A stretch of 64,000 nt of DNA from Bosea vestrisii. GTDB lineage: Bacteria > Pseudomonadota > Alphaproteobacteria > Rhizobiales > Beijerinckiaceae. Made by a program: the position numbers and the translations under genes. Under the pieces are notes generated by a model. It did not search any database. It saw nothing but the letters and a program-made list of their open reading frames with translations, and had not been told where the DNA came from. Numbering within the stretch: position 1 is the first letter of the stretch; each line of letters begins with the position of its first letter. The stretch covers positions 1,488,001 to 1,552,000 of the forward strand of contig NZ_CP126307.1 in assembly GCF_030144325.1 (NCBI RefSeq), given 5' to 3'. Shown here piece by piece: positions 19,155-27,304 of the stretch.

Positions 19155-20081
19155 TCACTTGCTCGGTTGGCTCGGCGTCGTCAAGGCCGTGGCCTCGATT
19201 CGGTCGGCAGCGAGGCGGGCGGCGCGAGCGCGCTGTTCCGGCGACAGCCGCTCCAGAACCTGGTCGAGGGTGGCATCTGACAGGCCTTGCGCCCGCGCTG
19301 CGAGGTGCCAGGCGGCAGCTTCCGAGAGATCCGGCGAGATGCCGCGGCCGAACTGGTAGAGCTTGGCCAGCCGGTTCTGGGCGATGGCGTTGCCCTTGTT
19401 GGCAGCGCGGATGAAGAGCTTCACCGCGGCGCGTTCATCCTTGGCGACGCCGTCGCCGTTGAACAGCATGATTGCGTACTCGACCTCGCCGGCGATGAGG
19501 CCGCTGGCGGCGGCCTTGCTCATCCACTCGGCGGCCATCCCGTCGTCCTGCGGCAGGCCGCGGCCCATCTTGTAGAGCACGGCGAGCGCATGCTGAGCGT
19601 CGCCGAGAGCAGCGGAGGCAGCGACCCTGAGGCAGCCGATGGCACGCTGGTCGTCCTGCGGCTGTCCTGTCGCGAGCAAAGCGAGGGCGAGATTGTAGTT
19701 GGCGGAGGGGTGGCCGGCGGCAGCGGCCTTCTCCAGCAGGGTGCCGGCCTTCTTCGGCTCACGCGTAACGCCGCGCCCCTCCAGCATCGCCATGGCAAGC
19801 GCAAACGTGGCGTTGACGTCGCCCTTGTCGGCCGCGAGCCGATACCAGTCGGCTGCGGCCTTGGCGTCGTCACGAACGCCGAGCCCCTGGCGATAGATCT
19901 CGCCGAGCAACGTCATTGCCGCAGCGTCGTTCTGATCGGCCTCGAGCCGCTTCAAGGCTTCCGATTGGGCGCGCCGGTAATGCCCGGCCTGATAGGCACC
20001 GTAAGCGAGGTCCGGCACCGGCCCTGCCGCGGCGGCCGGTAGGGCAAGCGTCAAGGCGAGCGCGCTTAGCGCAAGCCTCAT
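19155..20081 (-). CDS. Exported Sel1-repeat (TPR-like) protein
   Basis: A 308-residue protein with a signal peptide (MRLALSALALTLALPAAAAG), so probably periplasmic. Residues ~55-280 contain about six Sel1-like repeats, for example LGEIYRQGLGVRDDAKAA, YKMGRGLPQDDGMAAEW and LYQFGRGISPDLSEAAAW. Such repeats mediate protein contacts. The ATG at 20081 overlaps the thiE-like stop by 4 bp (ATGA), which supports this start over the frame opening at 20273 and implies translational coupling. Function unknown. Confidence 0.88.
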   Translation of the reverse strand: MRLALSALALTLALPAAAAGPVPDLAYGAYQAGHYRRAQSEALKRLEADQNDAAAMTLLGEIYRQGLGVRDDAKAAADWYRLAADKGDVNATFALAMAMLEGRGVTREPKKAGTLLEKAAAAGHPSANYNLALALLATGQPQDDQRAIGCLRVAASAALGDAQHALAVLYKMGRGLPQDDGMAAEWMSKAAASGLIAGEVEYAIMLFNGDGVAKDERAAVKLFIRAANKGNAIAQNRLAKLYQFGRGISPDLSEAAAWHLAARAQGLSDATLDQVLERLSPEQRARAARLAADRIEATALTTPSQPSK

Positions 20082-20731
20082 CGCGCCGTCCTGCGGGCGT
20101 GCTGGGCCGCGATCGCAGCATCGGCGTCGGTGACCGCGGCACGGATGTCGACGCCTTCGGCGAACACCCATTCGCCAAGCGCGACGAACTCGGCGCCGGT
20201 CTCGATCAGCGCAGAAACGGACTCGGCATCCGGACAATAGGCGATGCAGGGCGTCTCGAAGATCTCGGCCCACCAGGAAGCGCGCTCGATCACGGCCGGC
20301 AAGGGCGGCAGTGAACCGTCCGGCCGTGGCTCGCCGAACATGACGTAATCGACGCCGGCCTCGCCCATATCCATCGCGTCATGACGAGAGCGCAGGCCCC
20401 CTACCCCGATGATGCGTTCCTGCTTCAGGCTGGAACGCGCATCGGCGATCACATCGGCACCCTGGGTCAAATGGACGCCATCAGCGCCGCCGCGGCTGGC
20501 GACCTGGGCCGAGGCCTCGACCACCAGAGCGACGTTCTGCGCCTGCACCGGTGGGGCCAGCGCCTTGACCCGTTCGGTCAGGCTGCGTTCGTCGCCGGGC
20601 GCGAGCCGCAGCAGCACGGCGGCGACATCACCGCCGGCAAAGGCCTGCATCAGGCGAAAGGTGATCGCGCCGGGATCCAGGATCGGCGGCGTGACGAGCA
20701 TCAGGCGGGTGCGGGGCGGGGTCGTGGTCAT
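20078..20731 (-). CDS. Thiamine phosphate synthase-like (ThiE/TenI) protein
   Basis: A 217-residue TIM-barrel protein of the ThiE superfamily. GADGVHLTQGADVIADAR and the phosphate-loop region VDYVMFGEPRPDG are recognisable, but the usual IGVS motif reads IGVGGLRS, so catalysis as a true thiamine phosphate synthase is uncertain. The ATG at 20731 overlaps the BenE stop by 4 bp and gives the start MTTTPPRTRLMLVTPP. It is part of a four-gene overlapping chain (metallophosphoesterase, BenE, this gene, Sel1 protein). No thiamine riboswitch was seen nearby. Confidence 0.82.
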   Translation of the reverse strand: MTTTPPRTRLMLVTPPILDPGAITFRLMQAFAGGDVAAVLLRLAPGDERSLTERVKALAPPVQAQNVALVVEASAQVASRGGADGVHLTQGADVIADARSSLKQERIIGVGGLRSRHDAMDMGEAGVDYVMFGEPRPDGSLPPLPAVIERASWWAEIFETPCIAYCPDAESVSALIETGAEFVALGEWVFAEGVDIRAAVTDADAAIAAQHARRTAR

Positions 20732-21882
20732 GATCTTGCGCGCAAACGGCCCGCCGCGTGATCCAATGTCAAGACCATAAGTCCAGCGACCAGGCTCCAG
20801 AAGGCCGAGCCGACGCCGAACAGCGATAGGCTGGAGGCCGCGACGGCGAAGGTGACGACCGCGGCAAAGCGATCCTTCTCGCTCCCCATCGCCTGGCCGA
20901 GCGCCCCGGTCAGCGAGCCGACGAGGCCAAGGCCCGCGACCGCGACGATCAGCGCTTTGGGCATGGCGAGGATCAACGCGAGCAGGAGGCCGGCGGTCGC
21001 CGCAATGGCGAGCCAGAAGAAGCCGTACCAGATCCCAGCCTTCCAGCGCTGCTTCGGATCGGGATGGGTGTCGGCGCCGGTACAGATCGAGGCGCTGATC
21101 GCCGCCATGTTGACCATATGCGCGCCGGTCGGCGCCGTCAGGGCCGACATCAGCCCGGTGACGAACAGGCACGAGGCGGTCGGCGGCTGGTAGCCGGAAG
21201 CACGCAACACGGCAAAGCCCGGCAGGTTCTGCGCCGCCATGGTGACGAGGTAGAGCGGGATGCCGATGCCGACGATCGCAGTCAGGTCGAAATGTGGAGC
21301 GATCAGCTCGATATGCGTGAGCGCCACCGGCCCGGCCGGCAGCGTCGCCGTGCCCGTGGCGAAGGCGAGCGCGAGGCCGGCAGCAAGCGCCGCGATGACG
21401 CCGAGGAAGGGATTCCACAGCCGCGCCAGCAGGAAGACGACGAGCAACGTCAGCACCAAAGCCGGCTGCAGCTTCATCTCGTCGAAGACCGCGACGACGA
21501 AGCGGAAGATCACGCCGGCAAGCATGGCCGCCGCGATGCTCATCGGAATGCGCTCGACCAGCGCACCGAGCGGGCGGAAAGCGGCAGTTGCCATCATCAG
21601 CGCAGCCGCTGCGAGGAAGGCGCCGACGGCCGAGGCCATGTCGAGGCCGCTCGCCGCCGCGATCAGCGCCGCGCCCGGCGTCGACCAGGCGCAGATGATC
21701 GGCATGCGGTGCCGCCAGGACAGGATGAGGCTGGCGAGCCCCTTGGCGATCGCGAGCCCGGCGAGCCATGAGACGGTCTGTCCCGGCGTCGCGCCGAGCG
21801 CCTGCGCAGCGGCGAGGATCACCGCGACCGAAGCCGCATAACCGACGAAGACGGCGACAACAGCGGAGAAGAGCTGCGACAT
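20728..21882 (-). CDS. BenE-family benzoate/H+ symporter-like permease
   Basis: A 384-residue inner-membrane protein with about 11-12 hydrophobic helices. The BenE landmarks include IICAWSTPGAALIA, FRPLGALVERIPMSIAAAML and LTAPTGAHMVNMAAISASIC. The E. coli prototype is a predicted benzoate transporter, but no benzoate-degradation genes are nearby, so another aromatic or purine-like substrate is possible. Its ATG shares a base with the preceding metallophosphoesterase stop, and its own stop overlaps the thiE-like gene, so it is firmly inside one operon. Confidence 0.9.
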   Translation of the reverse strand: MSQLFSAVVAVFVGYAASVAVILAAAQALGATPGQTVSWLAGLAIAKGLASLILSWRHRMPIICAWSTPGAALIAAASGLDMASAVGAFLAAAALMMATAAFRPLGALVERIPMSIAAAMLAGVIFRFVVAVFDEMKLQPALVLTLLVVFLLARLWNPFLGVIAALAAGLALAFATGTATLPAGPVALTHIELIAPHFDLTAIVGIGIPLYLVTMAAQNLPGFAVLRASGYQPPTASCLFVTGLMSALTAPTGAHMVNMAAISASICTGADTHPDPKQRWKAGIWYGFFWLAIAATAGLLLALILAMPKALIVAVAGLGLVGSLTGALGQAMGSEKDRFAAVVTFAVAASSLSLFGVGSAFWSLVAGLMVLTLDHAAGRLRARS

Positions 21883-22712
21883 CAGCCCTGCTGATCCCAG
21901 GCGGTCGGCCAGGTCTCGGTTAGCGTGGCGCCGAGACGCACCGGCCAGGCCGCCTTGGCGAGGCCGGTCCGGTCATCGGTCTCGACAGCGATACCCGACA
22001 GCGTGCCCTCGCCGAGCGCCGGCTCCAGCCGCGAGCCCGGCGTCTTCTGCAGGAAGCGGCGGATCGCCTCCTCCTTCTGCATGCCGAGGATCGACTCGTA
22101 GTCGCCGCACATGCCGGCATCGGTCTGATAGGCGGTGCCGGCCGGCAGCACGCGCGTATCCGAGGTCGGGACATGGGTATGGGTGCCGACGACGAGACTG
22201 GCGCGACCGTCGAGATAATAGGCCATGGCGAGCTTCTCGCTGGTCGCCTCGGCATGGACGTCGACGATGACGGCGTCGGCGGCATCCCCCAGCGGACAGG
22301 CGGCAAGCTCGCGCTCAAGCGCGGCGAAGGGATCGTCGAGCGCGTCCATGAACAGCCGGCCCATCACGTTGACGACGAGGACGCGCGCGCCGTTCCTGGC
22401 CTCGATCACGGTCGCGCCACGGCCAGGCGTGCCGGGTGGATAGTTCGCCGGCCGGATCAGGCGCGGCTGGCGCTCGATGAAGACCATCGCCTCGCGCTGG
22501 TCCCAGGAATGGTTGCCGAGCGTGATGACGTCGGCGCCGGCGGCCAGCGTCTCGTCGCAGATCGCCTCGGTGATGCCGAAGCCGCCGGCTGAGTTCTCGC
22601 CGTTGATGACGACGCAGTCGAGCTTCCAGCGCTCGCGCAGACCAGGGAGGCGATCCTGCACGGCAAGGCGGCCGGCGCGCCCGACGATGTCGCCGAGAAA
22701 GAGTAGACGCAT
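21882..22712 (-). CDS. YmdB-like metallophosphoesterase (TIGR00282 family)
   Basis: A 276-residue cytosolic phosphodiesterase. The metal motifs are LFLGDIVGRAG, VINGENSAGG, TLGNHSWDQ, DVHAEATSEK and GTHTHVPTSD, in the order of the Bacillus YmdB family, which hydrolyses cyclic nucleotides in vitro and affects RNA turnover. The ATG at 22712 gives the start MRLLFLGDIVG; nine residues of the longer frame are dropped. It heads the overlapping chain with BenE, thiE-like and Sel1 genes, and a spacer of about 180 bp separates it from the folate gene upstream. Confidence 0.93.
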   Translation of the reverse strand: MRLLFLGDIVGRAGRLAVQDRLPGLRERWKLDCVVINGENSAGGFGITEAICDETLAAGADVITLGNHSWDQREAMVFIERQPRLIRPANYPPGTPGRGATVIEARNGARVLVVNVMGRLFMDALDDPFAALERELAACPLGDAADAVIVDVHAEATSEKLAMAYYLDGRASLVVGTHTHVPTSDTRVLPAGTAYQTDAGMCGDYESILGMQKEEAIRRFLQKTPGSRLEPALGEGTLSGIAVETDDRTGLAKAAWPVRLGATLTETWPTAWDQQG

Positions 22713-22895
22713 GACACTATCCAGTGATTGGGCCGCCACATGGCGGCCCGTTCCGTCGCGCTTTCACCCAAGGTGCCGTCGTCCCGGCCGGAGCGGCGAG
22801 GCCACGCAGGACTTCGCGGTTTTGAGGAAAGCACGGCGGGACGACTGCGTCTTGAATGAAAGGCGCGTGCTAATGACGTGATCATCGCAGCGAAA

Positions 22896-23471
22896 TCAAC
22901 CGCAGCGGATCGCCTCGTCCTGCGTCACAACCCAGTCGAGGCGGCGGTCGTGCGGCTCGGCTGGCACTTCCGCGATCTCCTGCGCGGCATAGGCGATGCC
23001 GATGGTCGTGACCGGCTCGAGCTCGGCGATGGCGCGGTCGTAATAACCCTTGCCGTAGCCGATGCGATACCCGCGCCGGTCGAAGGCGGCGAGCGGGACG
23101 ATCAGGATCATGGGCCTGGCCTCGGGCTCCTCAGGGGCCGGCACCAGCGTACCGAAGCCACCGGGCACGATCGGCTCCCACGGTGCCCAGCGACGGAAGA
23201 GCATGTGCTTCTCGACGATCGCCGGCAGGCAGAGCGAAAGGCCGCGCTCGTGCAGGGCCTCCAGGATCGGGCGCGGATCGGCCTCCGAACGCATCGGCCA
23301 ATAAGCCGAGACCGGCCCTTGCGCGAACACTGGCAGCGCCAGGGCACGCGCGACGATCGCCTCGTCCCAGATCAGGCGATCGTCGAGTTCGAGGGCGTCG
23401 CGCCGGGCCAGTGCCTCGGCACGCAGCACCGCCTTGCGCGGAGAGGGAGTGTGAGAGACGGCATCGGTCAT
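22896..23471 (-). CDS. 5-formyltetrahydrofolate cyclo-ligase
   Basis: A 191-residue cytosolic enzyme that uses ATP to convert 5-formyl-THF to 5,10-methenyl-THF. The N-terminal basic helix KAVLRAEALARRDAL, the central PMRSEADPRPIL and the ATP/substrate motif GYRIGYGKGYYDRA near the C-terminus are family marks. The ATG at 23471 is preferred to the upstream one at 23519 because the latter lies inside the 6S RNA sequence. The arrangement of 6S RNA immediately upstream of this gene (ygfA/fau) is conserved across proteobacteria. Confidence 0.93.
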   Translation of the reverse strand: MTDAVSHTPSPRKAVLRAEALARRDALELDDRLIWDEAIVARALALPVFAQGPVSAYWPMRSEADPRPILEALHERGLSLCLPAIVEKHMLFRRWAPWEPIVPGGFGTLVPAPEEPEARPMILIVPLAAFDRRGYRIGYGKGYYDRAIAELEPVTTIGIAYAAQEIAEVPAEPHDRRLDWVVTQDEAIRCG

Positions 23472-23486
23472 GGGAAGTGCGGAGCC

Positions 23487-23643
23487 ACCTTGGCCGTGGA
23501 GATTTCGATCCCGGGACACCTACAAAGTAGGTGGGCGCCGTGTGTCCGGGTCCAGGGACCCGGTCAGGGACAGCTCCCTAGGGAGTCGTATGGGCCCGGG
23601 AATACATAACTCGCACGCACCAGGCAGCCCCGCCAAGCCAAGG
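23487..23643 (-). ncRNA. ssrS: 6S RNA
   Basis: About 157 nt immediately upstream of the 5-formyl-THF cyclo-ligase gene on the same strand, the classic location of 6S RNA. The ends pair (ACCTTGG at 23487-23493 with CCAAGGT at 23637-23643). A terminal GGGTCC/GGACCC hairpin lies near the middle (about 23546-23563), and a side hairpin CACCTAC/GTAGGTG lies at 23517-23533 in the place of the central-bubble hairpin. 6S RNA mimics an open promoter and sequesters sigma70 RNA polymerase. The exact ends are inferred from pairing. Confidence 0.8.
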
Positions 23644-23704
23644 TAAGACGCATGCCGGCAAAGCGCCAGAGGCGTTTGGTGGAAGGTGCGGGAATTTCGT
23701 GCCG

Positions 23705-24769
23705 TCAGGCCCCGCGCACAATCCCGTGCCGGATCACCCGGTCGATCAGGTCGGGATAGGCGATGCCGCTGGCGGCGAGCGCCTTTGGGAACATGCTGAT
23801 GTCGGTAAAGCCGGGAATGGTGTTGATCTCGTTGACCAGCGCGCTACCATCCGGCCGCAGGAAGAAGTCGACACGCGCCATGCCATCGCAACCGAGCGCG
23901 TAGAAGGCGCGCTTGGCCAGCACCTGCAGATTCGCGATGACGTCCTCGGGCAGGTCGGCCGGCACATCTACCCGGGCACCGTCCTCATCGAGATATTTGG
24001 CCTCATAGGTATAGAAGCCGTGGCTCGCGGCGGCGACGATCTCGCCCGGCAGCGAGACGATCGTCTCGCCATCGGCCTGCTCCAGCACGCTGAGCTCGAT
24101 CTCGCGGCCTTCGATGAACTCCTCGACCAGGACGACGCGGTCGTGCCGGAAGGCCTCGGCGAGTGCCGCCGCGAAAGCCTCCGCGCTCGTCGCCTTGCTG
24201 ACGCCGACCGAGGAGCCCTGCCGGGCCGGCTTGACGAAGAGTGGCAGGCCGAGCGCCGCGCTGGCGCGATCGAAGCTGAGTGTCTCGCCCTGCCGGACGG
24301 TGAGCGAGCGGGCAACGCCGAGCCCGGCCTCGCGCAGCAGCCGCTTGGCAATGTCCTTGTCGAGCGCATTGGCCGAGCCGACGATGCCGCAGCCCGCCAG
24401 CGGGATGCCGGCGACCTGGGCCAAGCCCTGGACCGAGCCATCCTCGCCGTCGAGGCCGTGCAGCACCGGGAAGAGCACGTCGATCTTCTGGAGCGTCTGC
24501 GGAGCAGCTCCGTCCTGAAGGCGCAGCAGGCGTCCACCCCCGCCCGGCAGCAGGCAGAGCTCGGCACCGTCCTGCGGGATCGGGTCAGGCAGGACGCCGT
24601 TCTGCAGTTCGAGCTCACGCCATTGCCCGGCCTTGGTGATCAGGATCGGCACGACGTCGTATTGCGCCTTGTCGATCGCCTTCACCACATTGGTGGCGGA
24701 CATCAGCGAGACCTCGTGTTCGGCCGATTTGCCACCGAGGAGAATTGCCACCCGCACCCTGTCGCTCAT
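23705..24769 (-). CDS. ddl: D-alanine--D-alanine ligase
   Basis: A 354-residue cytosolic ATP-grasp enzyme that makes the D-Ala-D-Ala dipeptide for peptidoglycan. Motifs include LLGGKSAEHEVSL at the N-terminus, FPVLHGLDGEDGSVQG, FVKPARQGSSVGVSKA in the ATP-grasp core, ARVDFFLRPDG and NEINTIPGFT. The ATG at 24769 follows a GGCAGGGA ribosome site and is preferred over the one 15 bp upstream. It stands apart from any mur/fts cluster, being flanked by 6S RNA and a palindromic repeat. The long N-terminal loop is typical of DdlA-type rather than DdlB-type enzymes. Confidence 0.96.
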   Translation of the reverse strand: MSDRVRVAILLGGKSAEHEVSLMSATNVVKAIDKAQYDVVPILITKAGQWRELELQNGVLPDPIPQDGAELCLLPGGGGRLLRLQDGAAPQTLQKIDVLFPVLHGLDGEDGSVQGLAQVAGIPLAGCGIVGSANALDKDIAKRLLREAGLGVARSLTVRQGETLSFDRASAALGLPLFVKPARQGSSVGVSKATSAEAFAAALAEAFRHDRVVLVEEFIEGREIELSVLEQADGETIVSLPGEIVAAASHGFYTYEAKYLDEDGARVDVPADLPEDVIANLQVLAKRAFYALGCDGMARVDFFLRPDGSALVNEINTIPGFTDISMFPKALAASGIAYPDLIDRVIRHGIVRGA

Positions 24770-24855
24770 TGTCCCTGCCTTCATCGACTCATCTCAGCTG
24801 CGAGCGTCAGTCAGGCATGATTGAGGAATTGCAAAGGCAGGCTGCAATAGTTGGT

Positions 24856-24953
24856 CGTCATGGTCGGGCTTGTCCCGACCATCCACGTCTTTTCCTTACT
24901 GATCGAGTGTGGTGTTCAAGACGTGGATGCCCGCCACAAGGGCGAGCATGACG
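24856..24953. repeat. Inverted palindromic repeat pair
   Basis: A 36-bp arm (24856-24891, starting CGTCATGGTCGGGCTTGT) faces a matching arm (24918-24953, ending GGGCGAGCATGACG) with a few mismatches. The unit CGTCATG...GGGC-TTGT-CCCG...CATCCACGTCTT is a common Rhizobiales intergenic repeat. It separates ddl from zapA and may form a large cruciform or RNA hairpin. Confidence 0.8.
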
Positions 24954-24972
24954 CCCGTGTGGAATTGATCGC

Positions 24973-25341
24973 CTAACCCGTCTGCCCCGGCAGCAGGCTC
25001 CGCGCCACCCCCTCGATGCGCTCGGCCGCGGCGACGAGGGCGGCGGCCGCCTTCTCTTCGACCTCGCCGGCGCGCTGGTCGGCGGTACCCGCATCGCCCT
25101 GGATCGATTGCAGCCGGCCTTCAAGCGTCTCGACCTTCTTCTTCAGCTCGCTGACCTCGTCGGCGACCATCAGCGCCGCCATGACATGTAGGCGCATGTC
25201 GCCGATCTCGCCGAAAGCCTGGCGCATTTCCTCGATCTTGCCGTCATAGAACTGCGCGAGCCCCTCCAGATGCGGCTCCTCGCCCTCGCCGCACGCCATG
25301 CGGTAGGCCTTGCCGGAGATGGTGACGTTGACCTGCGGCAT
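24973..25341 (-). CDS. zapA: Cell division protein ZapA
   Basis: A 122-residue FtsZ-ring associated protein that cross-links FtsZ protofilaments. It begins MPQVNVTISGKAYRMACGEGEE with the typical ZapA beta-hairpin and then LAQFYDGKIEEMRQAF, followed by a long coiled coil (ELKKKVETLEGRLQSIQ) used for dimerisation. The ATG at 25341 overlaps the DUF4164 stop by one base (TGATG) and is preferred to the GTG one codon upstream. Adjacency of DUF4164 and ZapA is characteristic of Rhizobiales. Confidence 0.93.
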   Translation of the reverse strand: MPQVNVTISGKAYRMACGEGEEPHLEGLAQFYDGKIEEMRQAFGEIGDMRLHVMAALMVADEVSELKKKVETLEGRLQSIQGDAGTADQRAGEVEEKAAAALVAAAERIEGVARSLLPGQTG

Positions 25342-25649
25342 CACGCGTCCTGTTCGGCTTCGTCGTCAGGGCGGACTTCGACGCGCGCGATGACCTCTGC
25401 GAGCGCCGTCATGGCACGGTCGAGCTTGCGATCGACCTCTTCCGCAACGCCCTGGACCTGACCGATCCTGGCCATGGCGCCGTCCAATTCGACGGCGAGG
25501 CGGGCACGGTCGTCCTGCATCAGGGTCAGCTCGGTTTCGAGATTGCCGCGGCCACGCTCGACCTCGAGCCGCCTGCGGGCGGCTGCTTCGAGTTGGCCGA
25601 GCGCGCCTTCGAGACGCGACAGGGCGTGATCCAGTCCTGGAGACGCCAC
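25341..25649 (-). CDS. DUF4164 family coiled-coil protein
   Basis: A 102-residue, almost entirely alpha-helical protein (LDHALSRLEGALGQLEAAA, then VAEEVDRKLDRAMTALAEVI). It has no cysteine, signal or membrane segment. The GTG at 25649 is chosen because GAGGAAG stands six bases upstream; the ATG at 25673 lacks such a site. It overlaps zapA by one base. Its constant partnership with zapA suggests a role in the division apparatus, but this is not proven for the family. Confidence 0.85.
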   Translation of the reverse strand: MASPGLDHALSRLEGALGQLEAAARRRLEVERGRGNLETELTLMQDDRARLAVELDGAMARIGQVQGVAEEVDRKLDRAMTALAEVIARVEVRPDDEAEQDA

Positions 25650-25818
25650 GCTTCTTCCTCTGCGGCCGGCCACGCCGGCTCATCCGATTCGGAAGCCTAG
25701 TTTAACAAATATGCGCGTGGAAAGCGCTTTGGGCTTCCAAGGGCCCGCGCAGCGACGTCGGCAGTGGATATCCAGCGTCTAAGGGCGACGCGGCTTCAAA
25801 AAAGGCCATTAGCCGCCG

Positions 25819-26346
25819 TCAGCGCAACAGACCGAGCCGCGCCTGCAGGCTTTCGAGCTGGCCGCGCACCGGATTCGCCGCGACGGGTCGGCCCGCGCCG
25901 GACATCTGCTCATCGAGATTGCGGATGCGCTCCTGCAAGCGGACCGAATGGGCGACGAGATCACGCAGGCGCTGCGGCAGGCGCTCGGCCTCGGCGCTGC
26001 TCGGCTGTAGCATCGACTCGGCGATGCGGACCTTATTGTGCTCGTTGCGCGCCTGGTCGGCGCTCATCTCGCCCTCGGCGACGGCGCGCTGCACCAGCAG
26101 CCAGGAGGCGATCTGCATCAGGCGCGTCGTCAGGCGCATGCTCTCGGTCGCATAGGTCAGCGAGACCTCGCGCGGCAGCGCCGCCGACTCGGCCCGCCCG
26201 TCGCCGTCGAGATAGGATGCGGTTGCCTCGACCAGCCCCATTCCTTCGCGGAAGAGCTGCATGAACGCGTCCGACTTGACGAAGCCGCGCGCGAACGAGA
26301 TCGCGCCGTCCTCGGCCTCGGGCCTCAGCATCGTCAGATCGGTCAT
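25819..26346 (-). CDS. rcdA: RcdA-like protease adaptor (DUF1465)
   Basis: A 175-residue helical protein of the RcdA/DUF1465 family: ISFARGFVKSDAFMQLFREG, LTYATESMRLTTRLMQIASW and LPQRLRDLVAHSVRLQERI. In Caulobacter RcdA works with CpdR and PopA to deliver CtrA and other cell-cycle proteins to ClpXP. The C-terminal tail beyond residue ~150 looks disordered, as in the known protein. The ATG at 26346 is favoured by a GGAG eight bases upstream; an alternative ATG lies two codons earlier. It lies near zapA, a usual arrangement. Confidence 0.88.
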   Translation of the reverse strand: MTDLTMLRPEAEDGAISFARGFVKSDAFMQLFREGMGLVEATASYLDGDGRAESAALPREVSLTYATESMRLTTRLMQIASWLLVQRAVAEGEMSADQARNEHNKVRIAESMLQPSSAEAERLPQRLRDLVAHSVRLQERIRNLDEQMSGAGRPVAANPVRGQLESLQARLGLLR

Positions 26347-26528
26347 ACCCATGTCTCCAATCGGCACAATGGCGCGCGATTAAAGGACGCGACGCCGACT
26401 CCTGCCGGGACATCGCAAGGATAACGCCACAGCGTTGTCTGCGCCGCGGTAACGTGTCGTTAAGGTTAACGGTGCGATGGTCCGGCGCGGTGACGCCCTC
26501 ACCTCGCCCGGAAAATCCGGGCAGAGAC

Positions 26529-26556
26529 AAAAAAAGAGCCGCCCCGAAGGCGGCTC
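26529..26556 (-). terminator. Strong intrinsic terminator
   Basis: Perfect 8-bp stem (GAGCCGCC at 26536-26543 with GGCGGCTC at 26549-26556) and a run of seven T on the minus strand (A at 26529-26535). The nearest minus-strand gene ends at 26713, about 155 bp upstream, so the terminator more probably ends a short independent transcript. Confidence 0.8.
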
Positions 26557-26640
26557 GAAGGTCAACAGGGAGGCGTCAAACAGAGTGGGCAGGAGCCACT
26601 CGACATCCAGACAAACTGGATGATGCGATTCATACTTTGG
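26529..26640 (-). ncRNA. Candidate trans-acting small RNA
   Basis: A gene-free segment of about 110 nt ends in the perfect terminator above. Reading the minus strand, a hairpin forms around ATCCAGTTTGTCTGGAT, then a C/U-rich single-stranded stretch (GCCTCCCTGTTGACC) that could pair with Shine-Dalgarno sequences. This is the layout of rhizobial Hfq-type sRNAs. The 5' end and promoter are guesses. Alternatively it is only the long 3' untranslated region of the gene at 26713-27009. Confidence 0.45.
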
Positions 26641-26712
26641 AATCGTTAAGCGACCGTTAACGGCACTCGAAAATGCGACAAATTCGAACGATCCTGAGCC
26701 AAATCTGGATTG

Positions 26713-27009
26713 CTAGCGCGTGACCGTCAGCTTCAGGCCGAAACGCTCGCTGACGAAGCGCTCGCCGAGCGAATAACGATAGGTCCCGCCAAGGCTGATG
26801 CTGGGCGCGATCTCGCGCCGGATCTCGATGCTGTGACCGCCGAGCATCGCGACCGGCGCCTGCATGATCAGGACAGTCTGCGGCAGGCGGAGCTGGAAGG
26901 TCGCCATGGGCTTTCCGCCATCCTCCCGCAGCCCTACCCGGGCGGTGTCCTCGATAGCGGCGGCCGGAGCGGCCGCGAGCAAGGCAATGGCGAGCGCGAC
27001 CAAGCGCAT
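26713..27009 (-). CDS. Small exported protein of unknown function
   Basis: A 98-residue protein with a signal peptide (MRLVALAIALLAAAPAAAIE) and a mature domain rich in beta-strand pattern (KPMATFQLRLPQTVLIMQ; SISLGGTYRYSLGERFVSER). It is probably periplasmic or outer-membrane associated. The ATG at 27009 begins the signal peptide; the longer frame at 27081 does not. It stands alone between the candidate small RNA and a gene-poor spacer. No family was recognised. Confidence 0.7.
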   Translation of the reverse strand: MRLVALAIALLAAAPAAAIEDTARVGLREDGGKPMATFQLRLPQTVLIMQAPVAMLGGHSIEIRREIAPSISLGGTYRYSLGERFVSERFGLKLTVTR

Positions 27010-27304
27010 CGGCTCTCTCCTGTCGATGGCAGGCGCACGATCGGGTACGGCCTTCAGCCGTCTCTGCCGCCTCGTTTCCACCTGCTGTCATTGTCGGAAG
27101 TGGCCCCGGCCGAGGCAATGCGTCGGCGCGGGCAGGCGGCATCCGGCCGCCTTCTCCACGCCCTCAGGATAGGTGCTTCGGCCCTCCAGGCGAAGATGAA
27201 TATCCGTTCATCTGCTGGCGCATCTTGTCGCGTGGCAGGAAGGACTCAACCGCTCGCCAAGTGCCGCCGGCCCTGCCTTCGCGGTTGACCGCCGCGGTTT
27301 CGCC
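27010..27304. other. Spacer, nothing assigned
   Basis: About 295 bp between the small exported protein and the DUF1192 gene. Both strands carry only short or shadow frames. No tRNA, repeat or clear terminator was seen. Confidence 0.4.

Noticed and set aside
20078..21769. Single 563-residue frame joining the thiE-like gene with upstream sequence
   Set aside because: Its N-terminal part is a shifted-frame reading of BenE; only the C-terminal 217 residues are the real gene.
23472..23519. Upstream start for the folate cyclo-ligase
   Set aside because: It falls inside the 6S RNA sequence, and the added 16 residues have no family resemblance.
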